Source: Pseudomonadota bacterium (GTDB lineage Bacteria; Myxococcota_A; UBA796; SXON01). From it: DNA of 64,000 nt. Each line of letters begins with the position of its first letter. Positions within the stretch are counted from its first letter, which is position 1. The notes below the pieces were generated by a model. It was not told the DNA's origin. It worked only from the letters and a program-made list of their open reading frames with translations, and made no database searches. The stretch spans positions 23,841 to 87,840 of the forward strand of contig JAUXTN010000025.1 in NCBI GenBank assembly GCA_030684355.1, read 5' to 3'. The translations under genes were made by a program, and so were the position numbers. Shown here one piece after another: positions 1 to 8,998 of this stretch.

Positions 1-1193
1 GGCACCCCCTCGGCGAGTCCGGTGATCGTCACGACGACGTCCCGCGTGGGGGGCACGACGAGCGCGGTGTAGGCCCAGGCGCCGCCGGCCGCGCAGGCGG
101 CGAGGCCGAGAGCGGCGAGCGCGAGTCGCGGTGCGGAGGATCGGGCCGGGGCGGAGAGGGCGGGGGCCCCTTCGGATTGCGGATGCGCGGGCGGCGGAGG
201 CGCGGGCGGCGTGACGGCGGAGGGTGCGGGGGGACCATCCTCCCTTCCCGGCACCATCGTGAGGCCGGCCACGGCCTGGTCACCCTCGGCGGGATCCGTG
301 TACCAGGTGGGCTCGGAGGACTTCAGCGAGACCGCCGCGGCGTTCAGATCGACCTCGAAGTCGACCGCGGCGAGGCGCTCGACCACGGCCCGCATGTCCG
401 CGAGGCGCGACTCCGGCCAGGGGTTGGTCATGTCACGTACGAGCGCCCGGAGCTTCGCCGGGTGCGCCGGGCCGGGATCGAGCGGCGGGTGGCGCTGCTT
501 CACGCTCATGAGCCGCACGACCTGCTGCTGCATCGTGCCGATGCCGGGCATCGGGAAGGCCTGCCGACCGGTGAGCAGCTCGTAGAAGACGATGCCGGCC
601 GAGTAGATGTCCCACTTCACGGGGTCGAGTCGCTCGGGGTCGAGCCACTCCGGGGGTGCGTAGGAGACCGAGCCGAAGGTCTGGCCAAGCTCCGTGAGCG
701 TCGCGCCGTCGGACTCCGTCGCGATCCCGAAGTCGACGAGCTTCACGCGCCCGCTCGGCTGGATGAGCAGGTTCGAGGGCTTCACGTCGCGGTGGCGAAT
801 GCCGCGGGCGTGCAAGTAGGCGAGGGCGTCCGCGACCTGTTTCAGCAGGGGGAGGGCATCCACCGCGGACAACGCGCCGTCCTGCGCGCGGGCCTCCAGG
901 TTGATCCCGTCGATGTACTCCATCTCGAGGTAGGGGAGCTCCAGGTCCATCCGGACGTTGCGCACCTTCACGATGCCCGGGTGGTCGAGGCTGAAGAGGA
1001 TCTCCGCCTCGCGGATGAAGCGCGCCTTGGACGTGGGGAGGCGGGCGAACGACGCGTCGAGCACCTTCACCGCGGCGAGGATGCGCTTGGCCTCGCGGTT
1101 GTGGCAGCGGTAGACGGAGCCCATGCCGCCCTGGCCGAGCGCCCGGTCCACCACCCAGATGTCGATCTCGTCGCCCGGCTGCAAGAAGCCCAC
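1..1193 (-). CDS. Hanks-type Ser/Thr protein kinase with transmembrane anchor (3' end beyond window)
   Basis: This encodes a eukaryotic-like Ser/Thr kinase that phosphorylates proteins in the cytoplasm. Visible landmarks are a glycine loop GQGGMGSVY (from residue 20), the ATP-binding lysine in AVKVL (K43), a catalytic loop HRDVKPSN (D136) and the DFG motif (D154), followed by SYAPPEW. After the kinase domain comes a Pro/Ala-rich linker and one hydrophobic segment (about residues 357-380, ALAALGLAACAAGGAWAY), so the truncated C-terminus should lie in the periplasm. The start chosen is a GTG at 1193; an in-frame TGA lies about 20 codons upstream and no ATG lies between. It is divergent from the beta-helix gene at 1270. 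The end is outside the window, so the type of sensor domain is unknown. Substrate unknown. Confidence 0.9.
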   Translation of the reverse strand, partial: MGFLQPGDEIDIWVVDRALGQGGMGSVYRCHNREAKRILAAVKVLDASFARLPTSKARFIREAEILFSLDHPGIVKVRNVRMDLELPYLEMEYIDGINLEARAQDGALSAVDALPLLKQVADALAYLHARGIRHRDVKPSNLLIQPSGRVKLVDFGIATESDGATLTELGQTFGSVSYAPPEWLDPERLDPVKWDIYSAGIVFYELLTGRQAFPMPGIGTMQQQVVRLMSVKQRHPPLDPGPAHPAKLRALVRDMTNPWPESRLADMRAVVERLAAVDFEVDLNAAAVSLKSSEPTWYTDPAEGDQAVAGLTMVPGREDGPPAPSAVTPPAPPPPAHPQSEGAPALSAPARSSAPRLALAALGLAACAAGGAWAYTALVVPPTRDVVVTITGLAEGV

Positions 1194-1269
1194 GATTCGC
1201 GTTCCAGCGCCCGCCCGGGTGGCTCGGGGACGGGCTTTCGGGCATCATAACCCCGTGGTGGAGGGGGAG

Positions 1270-3147
1270 ATGAGCCGCACCGGACGAAACGCGAGCGCGG
1301 GTGTGCTCGCCTGGGCGCTCCTCGTGCGGATCCTCGTGCCCGCCCGTGCCGAGGCCGACGCGTTCCACGTGCCGACCGTCGAGCACCCCACCATCGCCGC
1401 CGCGCTCGCCGACGCGGTCGCGTGGGACACCATCTTCGTCGACGCCAAGACCTACGGCGGAGAGCTGCCGGTCACGGTCGACGTGGACGTGGACATCCAG
1501 TCGCTCGACGGCGCCCCGGTCAGCTACCCGGCCTTCCTCGTGCGCGACGCGACGCTGCGCCTCCAGGACGGCACGGTCGACACATGGTCCTACGTGGAGG
1601 GCACCACGACCGGCGGGCTGTTCGTCGGCGACTTCGCCGGGGTCGTCGTGCTGGACGGGACCTTCGAGGGCACCCGCGTCGACCTCTACGGCGGCGGCGG
1701 CGCCGGCGTCATCGGGGTGGACAGCATCATCCGCCTGACGGACGCCGAGGTCACCGGCTTCAGCGAGGGCCAAGCCCTGGAGTCGTACGCGTTCCGGGGG
1801 GACACGACGCTCGACGTGGCGGACTCCGCGTTCTCCGACAACGGCGTCGGTGCCATCTGGGTGAGCGACGCCGAACCGAGCAGCCACTACGTCACCGTGG
1901 ACATCTCGGAGACGACGTTCGCCGGCAACCGAACGGGCGAGTACGGCGGGGACCTGTACCTCTACAGCGTCGACAGGGCCACGATCGCCGGGCTGTCGTC
2001 GCAGGACGCCGCGGCCGCCACGGGCGGCGGCTCCGTGTTCCTCTACAACACCGACGCCACCTTCACCGGCTGCGCCTTCACCGACAGCGAGGCGCCGAGC
2101 GGCGGGGCGCTGTACGCCGTGAACGACACGTCGATCCACACGCTGGCGCTCACGGAGGTGTCGTTCGTCGGGGGGACCGCCACGGATGGGCTCGCCGGCG
2201 CCGGCGGGGACGTCGCGATCGGCGGCTACACGTTCGAGGCGAACGGGATCAGCTCGGCGGGCGCCTCCGCCGTCTACGGCGGCTCGTTCTACGTGGCGGG
2301 GGGCAGCTTCGTGCTCGCGGACGCCCACGTCTCCTACGGCGTGGCCGACCTCGGGGGCGCCGTGTTCCTCGACACCGTCGAGGGGGCCGAGGTCCGCGAC
2401 GCCCACTTCTGCGCGAACGTGGCCTCGTACGGCGGTGCCCTGTACGCGGCGTACGGCTCGACGACGGTCGAGACGACGGTCGGCGTCGGCAACGTGACCA
2501 CCGAGGGCGGCGTCGTGCAGGTGGCCGGCGGCTCGCTCACGGTGGGGGATGCCACCTTCGTCGACAACGAGGTCTCGACCGCGGTGGTCGACGTGGCCGA
2601 CGCGTACCCCGTCCTGCTCGTCAACACGATCTTCCAGGGCTCCCGCACCGCGCTGGCGTTCGCGGGGGTCACGCTCACCGCCGGCTACAACCTCTACTGG
2701 GATCTCGACGTGGCGGGCGCCGGCCACGCGACGTACGGCGCGGACGTGAAGGCGGACCCCCTGTTCGTCGACACCTTCGACCCCGCGGATTGTTCGACCG
2801 AGCCCTACCTCCAGGCCGGCTCGCCCGCGCTCGGCACGGGGGACCCCGCGCGCGCGGACCACGACATCGGGGCGTACTCCGCCCAGACCGCCGACCCCGG
2901 CCCCGACAACGACGGCGACGGCGTGCCCGACGGGCTCGACTGCGAAGCCGAGGACGCCACGGTCTACCCGGGCGCGTGGGACAACCCCCTCGACGACATC
3001 GACCAGGACTGCGACGGAGAGGCCGCGAGCGGCGTCGCGCATGGCGGATGCGGGTGCGCGACCGGGGTGGGCACGGGCGGGGGCGCGGGCCTTGTCGCCG
3101 CCCTTGGGCTCCTCGTGGCGGCGCGGCGTCGGGGCCCCATCGCATGA
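1270..3147 (+). CDS. Secreted parallel beta-helix (pectin-lyase-fold) protein with MYXO-CTERM-like tail
   Basis: The 625-residue product starts with a Sec signal peptide ending near PARAEA. It continues with repeated Gly/Asp-rich turns (FSDNGVGAIWV, FTDSEAPSGGALYA, FCANVASYGGALYA) typical of right-handed beta-helices that bind or cleave polysaccharide; no catalytic residues can be assigned. Near the C-terminus is one MopE-type segment (DNDGDGVPDGLDCE followed by DIDQDCDG). The extreme C-terminus is GGCGCATG, a hydrophobic stretch and ARRRG, which matches the MYXO-CTERM sorting-signal pattern: cysteine, membrane segment, arginines. The ATG at 1270 is preceded at once by GGAGGGGGAG. The stop overlaps the next start (ATGA), so the two genes are probably translated together. 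Likely a cell-surface or secreted protein; role unknown. Confidence 0.8.
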   Translation: MSRTGRNASAGVLAWALLVRILVPARAEADAFHVPTVEHPTIAAALADAVAWDTIFVDAKTYGGELPVTVDVDVDIQSLDGAPVSYPAFLVRDATLRLQDGTVDTWSYVEGTTTGGLFVGDFAGVVVLDGTFEGTRVDLYGGGGAGVIGVDSIIRLTDAEVTGFSEGQALESYAFRGDTTLDVADSAFSDNGVGAIWVSDAEPSSHYVTVDISETTFAGNRTGEYGGDLYLYSVDRATIAGLSSQDAAAATGGGSVFLYNTDATFTGCAFTDSEAPSGGALYAVNDTSIHTLALTEVSFVGGTATDGLAGAGGDVAIGGYTFEANGISSAGASAVYGGSFYVAGGSFVLADAHVSYGVADLGGAVFLDTVEGAEVRDAHFCANVASYGGALYAAYGSTTVETTVGVGNVTTEGGVVQVAGGSLTVGDATFVDNEVSTAVVDVADAYPVLLVNTIFQGSRTALAFAGVTLTAGYNLYWDLDVAGAGHATYGADVKADPLFVDTFDPADCSTEPYLQAGSPALGTGDPARADHDIGAYSAQTADPGPDNDGDGVPDGLDCEAEDATVYPGAWDNPLDDIDQDCDGEAASGVAHGGCGCATGVGTGGGAGLVAALGLLVAARRRGPIA

Positions 3148-6100
3148 TGTTCGTGGGGTTGGTGGGACTGCTGATGCCCGCGTGGGCGCTCGACGGGACG
3201 GGTGCAGGCCCGCTGCCCGGCGAGGGCGCGGTGACCGATCCGGTCGTCGTCGTGCACCCGGTGCGCCCGGTGGCCGGGGACGGGACGGTCTCGTTGCTCG
3301 TCGAGCTTGCGTCGAGGCCGCTGGTGCTCGCCGTGGAGGACGCCGGCGAGGCGAGCGAGGAGGACGTGATCGGGGGTCTCTTCGGCTTCACGCTCCTCGG
3401 CAGCGCGGGGCTCGGCGAGCGCGTGCAGATCGGGCTCGCCATGCCGTTCTGGTTCGGGGCCCGGGGCATCGGCGGGACCGGCCCGGCGCTCGGCGATCTG
3501 CGGCTCCAGGCGCCGGTGGCGCTCGTGCGGCCAGGGGGCGGGGGCGCGGGGCTCGGCGTGAGCGTCGTGCCGTGGATCGACGCGCCGACGGGCAACGCCG
3601 CGCGCTACCTCGGGCGGGGCGCGTTCGGGGGCGGCGCGCTCGGCGTGGTGGGGTACGGCGGGGGGCCGGTGCGCGCGTCGCTGAACGTGGGGGTCGCGGG
3701 CAGCGCGGAGACGCCGGACCTGGGGATCGACGAGCGGCTCCGCTTCACGATGGGTGGGGCGGTCTCCTACCAGCCGGTGGAAGCGCTCGGGTTGACCGCG
3801 GAGGTGGACCTCCAGAAGCCGCGCGTGGGTGCGCTCGCGGGGGAGGCCCGGCTCTCCGGGCGCGGGCGCCTCGCGAGCGGGATCGAGCTCTCCGCGGGCG
3901 TCGCCACCGCCGTGGCGCGTGGCGCGGGCAGCGCGGCCTGGCGCGTCTACGCGGGGGTGGGCTATCGCTTTGGCAAGCGGACGGCGCCAACCGCCGCGCC
4001 GTCGGCCGCCGTCGAGGCGCCCCTCGGTCCGTATGACCTCGCCGTCTCCCTCACCGACGAGGCCGGCCAGCCCCTCGCCGGCGTCACCGTGCGCGCGACC
4101 CGTGGCGACGACGTGCGCACGGGCGTGACCTCCGCGACGGGGGAGGGGCGGCTCGCGCTCGAGCCCGGCGAGTGGTCGCTCGTCCTGGAGGCCGAGGGCC
4201 GCGAGGTTCAGCGCCGCACGCTGCTCCTCGACGCCGATCGCTTCCGCGCGGCCACCGTCGAGGCGGTCCTCCCCGTGGACGAGCCCGGCGAGGCGCAGCT
4301 CGCGCTCCTCTTCACCGACGCCGAGGGCCGCCCCGTCGAGGACGCCCGCGTCGCGGTGGACGGCCGCGCGCGCGGGGTCACCGGGCCCGGCGGCAGCTTT
4401 GCCATCGCGGGGCTGACCGCCGGCGAGCGCCAGGTCGCCGTGGAAGCGCCCGGGTTCAACGCGTCGCCCGCGGTCTACGTGCCCGCGACCGCGGATCTCG
4501 CCGTGCGCACGGTGGTCCTCGACCGCCCGGCCGGGAGCGTGAAGCTGCGCGTCCGCGGGCCGGAGGGGGTCGTCCCCGATGCGCTCGTGCGCCTCGTCGG
4601 CCCCACGGAGAGCTCGACCTCACCCGTCGGTCCCACGGGCGAGCGGGACCTCGTCCTGACGCCCGGCGTGTGGCAGGTGGTCGTGTCGTCGGAGGCCTGG
4701 GGCCTCCAGACGCGCGAGGTCGTCATCGAGCGCGAGGCCCGTGAGCTCGTCGTGGTCGACGTCCTGCTGGTCGCGGCCGAGCGGGGCGACGCCTCCCTCG
4801 CGCTCCGCGTCATCGACCCGGAGGGCCTGCCGGTGGACGGCGCGGAGGTCTCGCTCGACGGCGTGGCGCTGGGCCGCACGAGCAACGGCGGCACCCTCGC
4901 GCTCGACGGGCTGGAGACGGGCCCCCGGCTCCTCGAGGTCCACGGGACGCGGTTTCGCGCGCTCCCCGCCCAGACCATCGAGCTCGTCCCGGGGGGCCGC
5001 GACTGGCTCGCGCGGCTGGAGTGGCTGCCGGGCTCGGTCCGGGTGGTGGCGACCGGCCCGGACGGGCCCGTGCCCGACGCCGTCGTCCGGTTCGCGGGGC
5101 CGTCCATCCTCGTGCCGGCCGCGCTCGGCCCCGACGGCCGCGGCGACTTCACGCTCCCGGCGGGGGACTGGGTCGCCGCGCTCTCCTCGCCCGCCTACGG
5201 CCTCCAGTCTCGCGAGGTGCGCATCGCCGAGGACCAGCGCTCCCTCGTCCTCGTCGAGGTGGTGATGCGCACCGCGGAGGCCGGCGACGCCGCGCTCGTC
5301 GTGCGGGTGCGCGATCCCGACGGAGCGCCGGTGGACGGCGCGACGGTGACCGTGGACGGCCTCGTCGTCGGCACCACGTCGACCGGCGGCAGCCTGCGTC
5401 TCGAGGGGCTCCAACCCGGCCGGCGCACCGTGCGCGTCAGCGCGGACCTCTGCGAGGACGCCACCTTGCCCGCGGTCGCCCTCGGAGCGGGCGAGAACGA
5501 GGCCACCGCGCGGCTCGCGTGGGTGCCCGGCACGGTGCGGGTCCGCGCCCGCGATGCCGACGGCGCTGGCGTCGACGCCCTGACCCGCTTCTACGGCACT
5601 GAGGCCCGTCCGCCCGTCCGCCTCGGCCCCGACGGCGAACGCAGCTTCTCGCTCGCGCCCGGCCCGTGGACCGCCGTGGCCTCCTCCGAGACCTACGGCG
5701 TCGCGCAGCGCGACCTCGCGGTGGTGCCCGGGGCGGCGGCCACCAACACGGTGGACTTCGCCTTCACGCCGCGCGTGGCGACGGACGCCACCCTGCTCGT
5801 CGAGGTCGTGGACCCCGAGGGGAACCCCGTCGCGGGGGCGCGCCTGCGCATGGGCGATCTCGACCACACGCTCGTCGGCGGGGTGATCGTGTTCGACGCG
5901 CTCCCGACCGGCACGCGCTCGGGGTCCGTCGAGGCCGAGGGCTACGAGCCGCTCCGGCTCCCCAAGCTCTCGCTCGTGGCCGGGCCCCAGGAGCGCCGCT
6001 TCGTCCTCCGGCCGATCCCCCGGCCGGTGCGGGTGGTCGTGCGCGGCCCCGACGGGAAGCCCCTGGCGGCGCAGGTCCGGCTCGTCGGGCGGACGGCGAT

Positions 6101-6632
6101 GGAGCCGATGGCGACCACGGCGGGCGGGACCGCGGAGGCGCGGCTCCTCCCCGGGAGCTGGCAGGTGCTCGTCTCGGCGGAGGGCGTCGGCGCCGAGCGG
6201 CAGGACGTGGTCGTGCCGCCCGGAACGTCGCCGCTGACGATCGAGGTGTCGCTCGCGGCGAGCCGGGTCGAGGTGACCGAGACCGCCGTGCTCCTCCGCC
6301 AGCAGGTCCGGTTCCGCTTCAACGAGGCCGCGCTCACGCCGGAGTCCTACCGGGTGCTCGACGAGCTCGCCGTCACGCTGCGCACGGACGCGGGCGTCGG
6401 GCGCATCGAGGTGCAGGGCCACACCGACGCCGTCGGCAGCGAGGCCTACAACGTCGCGCTCTCCCAGCGCCGCGCGGACGCCGTGCGCGACTACCTCGTG
6501 GCGCGTGGGGTCGCGCGGGAGCGGCTGGTGGCGCGGGGCTACGGCACCAGCCGGGCGCAGGCCCCAAACGACGCCGAGGCCGGCCGGTCGCGCAACCGGC
6601 GGGTCCAGTTCGAGGTCCTACCCGCGGAGTAG
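3144..6632 (+). CDS. OmpA-family outer-membrane protein with tandem carboxypeptidase-regulatory-like domains
   Basis: The 1162-residue protein has a short signal peptide (ending PAWA) and an N-terminal region rich in Gly and alternating hydrophobics (roughly residues 25-290), likely a small outer-membrane barrel. It is followed by beta-sandwich modules of the carboxypeptidase-regulatory type and a C-terminal OmpA peptidoglycan-binding domain (RFNEAALTPESY, EVQGHTDAVGSEAYN, LSQRRADAVRDYL, SRNRRVQFEV). It should link the outer membrane to peptidoglycan. The repeats have the form PDGxPVxGAxVxVDG; see the repeat entry. Its start overlaps the stop of the MYXO-CTERM gene by 4 nt, so the pair is an operon. 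An ATG follows directly after the first ATG and either may be used. Confidence 0.85.
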   Translation: MMFVGLVGLLMPAWALDGTGAGPLPGEGAVTDPVVVVHPVRPVAGDGTVSLLVELASRPLVLAVEDAGEASEEDVIGGLFGFTLLGSAGLGERVQIGLAMPFWFGARGIGGTGPALGDLRLQAPVALVRPGGGGAGLGVSVVPWIDAPTGNAARYLGRGAFGGGALGVVGYGGGPVRASLNVGVAGSAETPDLGIDERLRFTMGGAVSYQPVEALGLTAEVDLQKPRVGALAGEARLSGRGRLASGIELSAGVATAVARGAGSAAWRVYAGVGYRFGKRTAPTAAPSAAVEAPLGPYDLAVSLTDEAGQPLAGVTVRATRGDDVRTGVTSATGEGRLALEPGEWSLVLEAEGREVQRRTLLLDADRFRAATVEAVLPVDEPGEAQLALLFTDAEGRPVEDARVAVDGRARGVTGPGGSFAIAGLTAGERQVAVEAPGFNASPAVYVPATADLAVRTVVLDRPAGSVKLRVRGPEGVVPDALVRLVGPTESSTSPVGPTGERDLVLTPGVWQVVVSSEAWGLQTREVVIEREARELVVVDVLLVAAERGDASLALRVIDPEGLPVDGAEVSLDGVALGRTSNGGTLALDGLETGPRLLEVHGTRFRALPAQTIELVPGGRDWLARLEWLPGSVRVVATGPDGPVPDAVVRFAGPSILVPAALGPDGRGDFTLPAGDWVAALSSPAYGLQSREVRIAEDQRSLVLVEVVMRTAEAGDAALVVRVRDPDGAPVDGATVTVDGLVVGTTSTGGSLRLEGLQPGRRTVRVSADLCEDATLPAVALGAGENEATARLAWVPGTVRVRARDADGAGVDALTRFYGTEARPPVRLGPDGERSFSLAPGPWTAVASSETYGVAQRDLAVVPGAAATNTVDFAFTPRVATDATLLVEVVDPEGNPVAGARLRMGDLDHTLVGGVIVFDALPTGTRSGSVEAEGYEPLRLPKLSLVAGPQERRFVLRPIPRPVRVVVRGPDGKPLAAQVRLVGRTAMEPMATTAGGTAEARLLPGSWQVLVSAEGVGAERQDVVVPPGTSPLTIEVSLAASRVEVTETAVLLRQQVRFRFNEAALTPESYRVLDELAVTLRTDAGVGRIEVQGHTDAVGSEAYNVALSQRRADAVRDYLVARGVARERLVARGYGTSRAQAPNDAEAGRSRNRRVQFEVLPAE
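4299..6270 (+). repeat. Four tandem ~495-bp coding repeats inside the OmpA-family gene
   Basis: Units begin near 4299, 4794, 5292 and 5790, about 165 codons each. Each holds an A half (start like LALRVIDPEG, then VDGxxxGxT and a GGxLxLxGL turn) and a B half (start like SVRVVATGPDG, then LGPDGxRDF, GxW, SSxxYGLQxRE). Units two and three are the closest pair. The last unit is the most diverged. A lone B-like module precedes the first unit. The period was read from the translated alignment by eye. Confidence 0.8.
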
Positions 6633-6691
6633 GGTGGGTGGCGTCGCGCGCGAGGCGGCGCGCAGCCAAACCCGCGCGCTCACCGGCCCGG

Positions 6692-7837
6692 CTACCAGCC
6701 GATGCCGGCGACCCGGCGCGCTTCCAGCCGCGCGGTGACGGCGTCGAGCTCGGCCTGGACGTGATCCGCGCGGGCCTTGGCGGCGTCGTCCTGGAGGCGG
6801 AGCACCTCCAACGAGCTGGCGAGGCCCACGGAGAGGCGGGTCTGCCCGACCTGGAGCGACTCGTCCGCTAGCTCCTCCCGGGCGCGCGCGGCCTCGGCGA
6901 CGCGGTCGGCGGCGCGGGCCTGTTCGCGGGCGGTCGTGAGGCCGAGCGAGAGGTCCCGCTGCAGGGCGTCGAGCTGCACGACCTCGATCTGCTGCTCCAG
7001 CGCGGCGCGGCGCGCGCGGAGGAAGGGGCCGGCGAGGCCGTCGAACTCCCAGGTGACGCCGAGCGTGAGGGTCCAGTCCGGGAGGGTGCCGAGGGTGGAG
7101 TCCGCCGCGATGCTGCCCGTGGGGAAGATCCCGGCGATGGCGGAGGCGTGGCTCCACTTCGCGGCGGCGAGCTCGGCGTCGGCGGCGTCGATCCAGGGCG
7201 AGCCCGTCGCCGCGTCGGGCAGGTCGAGCGCCCCCGGCGCGGCCTCCACCGCGCCGACGTCCTGCTGCAAGGCGCGCACGAGGCTCGCGCGGGCGATCGC
7301 GACGTCCGCCTCCGACTGCGCCGTCACGGCCTGGGCCTCGAGCAGCCCCAGGCGCGCGGAGCGGCCCGCGAGCTCGCTCTCCAACCCGGCGGTGACCCGC
7401 GCGGCGGTGGCCTGCGCGGTCGCCTCGGCGTACCGCTCGCCCTCCTGGGCGGCAGCCAGGCCGGCCTCGGCGGCGATCACCGTGTAGAACAGCGTGGCGG
7501 CGGCGTACTGGGCGTCGAGCGTCGTGGCGTCCGAGCTGTGGCCGGCGGCGCGGGCGACGGCGGAGGCGGACCCGGCGTCGAGCCACCGGGTGGGGTCGAG
7601 CACGTCGAGGCTCACGCGCAGGCTGTCCGAGTCGGCCGAGGCGCCGCCCGCGATGCGTCGGGACGCCGAAAAACTCGGCGTGGGGCCGAGGCCGGTCCAC
7701 TCTTCGGCGGCGTCGAGCCGCGCCTGGCGCCACTCCAACTCGGCGACGACGGCGTCCGGGTTGACCTCGGCGGCGCGGCGGACGGCCTCGTCGAGGGTGA
7801 GCGCGTGGGCGGCGGAAGCGAGGAGAAACAGGTTCAC
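6692..7837 (-). CDS. TolC-family outer-membrane efflux protein
   Basis: The product (381 residues) resembles TolC/outer-membrane efflux proteins, which form the outer-membrane duct of tripartite exporters. The mature N-terminus LTLDEAVRRAAEVNPDAV is the usual TolC opening. The rest is dominated by long Ala/Glu/Arg-rich helices (EEWTGLGPTPSFSAS, AKARADHVQAELDAVTARLE). The signal peptide is very short if translation starts at the GTG at 7837 (VNLFLLASAAHA); an in-frame start at 7927 would add a non-signal-like stretch, so 7837 is preferred. At about 380 residues it is shorter than E. coli TolC (about 470 mature), as many deltaproteobacterial members are. It is last in the operon running from the TatT-like lipoprotein. 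No inner-membrane pump partner is nearby. Confidence 0.8.
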   Translation of the reverse strand: MNLFLLASAAHALTLDEAVRRAAEVNPDAVVAELEWRQARLDAAEEWTGLGPTPSFSASRRIAGGASADSDSLRVSLDVLDPTRWLDAGSASAVARAAGHSSDATTLDAQYAAATLFYTVIAAEAGLAAAQEGERYAEATAQATAARVTAGLESELAGRSARLGLLEAQAVTAQSEADVAIARASLVRALQQDVGAVEAAPGALDLPDAATGSPWIDAADAELAAAKWSHASAIAGIFPTGSIAADSTLGTLPDWTLTLGVTWEFDGLAGPFLRARRAALEQQIEVVQLDALQRDLSLGLTTAREQARAADRVAEAARAREELADESLQVGQTRLSVGLASSLEVLRLQDDAAKARADHVQAELDAVTARLEARRVAGIGW

Positions 7838-7883
7838 AGGTGCACCGCTCGAAGTATGGTCGCCGATCCCGGCCCCGGGAATG

Positions 7884-8465
7884 TCACTCGGCGGTTTCTG
7901 TGGACCAACCCATCTCACCCGTGCCATGCGGGCCGGTCACCTGCAGGACGAGGGGGCCGGCGCCGCAGTCCCGGGCGAAACGAACGTTCCAGAGGCTGCT
8001 CCACCGTGTGTGGTGCGGGTAGAGCTGAAGGTCAAGTGGCGTGGGCTCGATCTCGGTGACCGACTCGGGGGTGCACGGGCGCCCGTCCGCGAAGAGGCGG
8101 AGCCGCCACGGCTCGGCCTCGCCGAAGCCGAAACGGAGGTCGTCCCGGAATTGGGAGTCCGCCGAGAGCACGAACACGTAGGCAACCTCGGCCTCCGCGA
8201 GCGAGGCGGCAAGGCGCTCCTCGCGCACGGCCGATTCCAGCAGCATCAGGTGGGCGCGCTGCGCCTCCATGGCGCGGCGGAAGTCCGGGTCGAGCCGCGC
8301 GGCTCGGAGGAGCAGCGAGGTCGTCAGGCCGTCCGAGTAGAGGCGCAGCTCGCGGGTCGCGGCGCGCGCGTCCGCGTCGTAGTTGTCCGGCCGAGGCACG
8401 TCGGCGAGGATGTGGTCGCCCACGGAAGTGCGGGCGTGACAGCCGACGAGCAGCGCGAAGATCAC
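7884..8465 (-). CDS. Small lipoprotein of unknown function
   Basis: This 193-residue protein begins VIFALLVGCHARTSVGD, a very short signal with lipobox LVGC, so it is probably a lipoprotein. The body contains YVFVLSADSQFRDDLRFGFG and LDLQLYPHHTRWSSLWNVRF, mixed beta/alpha without a family I recognise. The GTG start at 8465 overlaps the pyrE stop (GTGA), indicating translational coupling. It is followed after 46 nt by the TolC-family gene. Linkage to pyrE looks like operon packing and not shared function. Confidence 0.7.
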   Translation of the reverse strand: MIFALLVGCHARTSVGDHILADVPRPDNYDADARAATRELRLYSDGLTTSLLLRAARLDPDFRRAMEAQRAHLMLLESAVREERLAASLAEAEVAYVFVLSADSQFRDDLRFGFGEAEPWRLRLFADGRPCTPESVTEIEPTPLDLQLYPHHTRWSSLWNVRFARDCGAGPLVLQVTGPHGTGEMGWSTETAE

Positions 8466-8998
8466 GCCTCGAGCTCGTGCCGCCGGACCAATCGCGTGAG
8501 GGCCAGCCCGCGGGCGGCGAGCGCCTCCTCGGCGCCCTCCTCGCGGTCCACGATGGTGAGGCACTGGACGACCCGAAGCCCCTCGGCCTCGACGCGGTCG
8601 ACCGCCTGGAGCATCGACGCGCCGGTCGTCGTGGTGTCCTCCACGATGCACACGGGAGTGCCGTTCGGCAGGTTGCCGCGGCCCTCGACGTACTTGCCCG
8701 TGCCGTGCCCCTTCGACTCCTTGCGGACGAGGAACGCGTGCACCGGGTGCCCGCGCGACCAGGAGACCGCGGCGGTGGCGGAAGCGATGGGGTCGGCGCC
8801 GATGACCATGCCGCCGACGCCGAGCACCTCGGGGTTGAGGGCGTCGAGCACGAGGTTCCCGACCAGCCACGCGCCCTCGGCGTGGAGGGTGGTCTGCTTC
8901 CCGTCAACGTAGAAGTCGCTCTCGCGGCCCGATGCGAGGACCACGCGCATGCGACGGTAGGAGAGCTGCTTCAAGAGCTCGATCAGGCGCTCGCGCAC
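8462..8998 (-). CDS. pyrE: Orotate phosphoribosyltransferase
   Basis: PyrE transfers a phosphoribosyl group from PRPP to orotate, giving OMP in pyrimidine synthesis. The 178-residue product matches the family in length. It has the PRPP-binding motif VCIVEDTTTTGASMLQAV near the C-terminal third, the nucleotide-fold segment GVGGMVIGADPIA, and KESKGHGTGKYVEG, which corresponds to the catalytic flexible loop. The GTG at 8998 has an AGGAGG 5 nt upstream. That start lies inside the upstream hydrolase gene (16 nt overlap), and the stop overlaps the next lipoprotein start, so it is embedded in a tightly coupled minus-strand operon. Confidence 0.95.
   Translation of the reverse strand: MRERLIELLKQLSYRRMRVVLASGRESDFYVDGKQTTLHAEGAWLVGNLVLDALNPEVLGVGGMVIGADPIASATAAVSWSRGHPVHAFLVRKESKGHGTGKYVEGRGNLPNGTPVCIVEDTTTTGASMLQAVDRVEAEGLRVVQCLTIVDREEGAEEALAARGLALTRLVRRHELEA

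Noticed and set aside
433..3042. Long minus-strand frame across the kinase and the beta-helix gene
   Set aside because: It is a frame-shifted mirror with Arg/Pro/Gly-rich translation. The kinase motifs lie in a different minus-strand frame and the beta-helix gene is on the plus strand.
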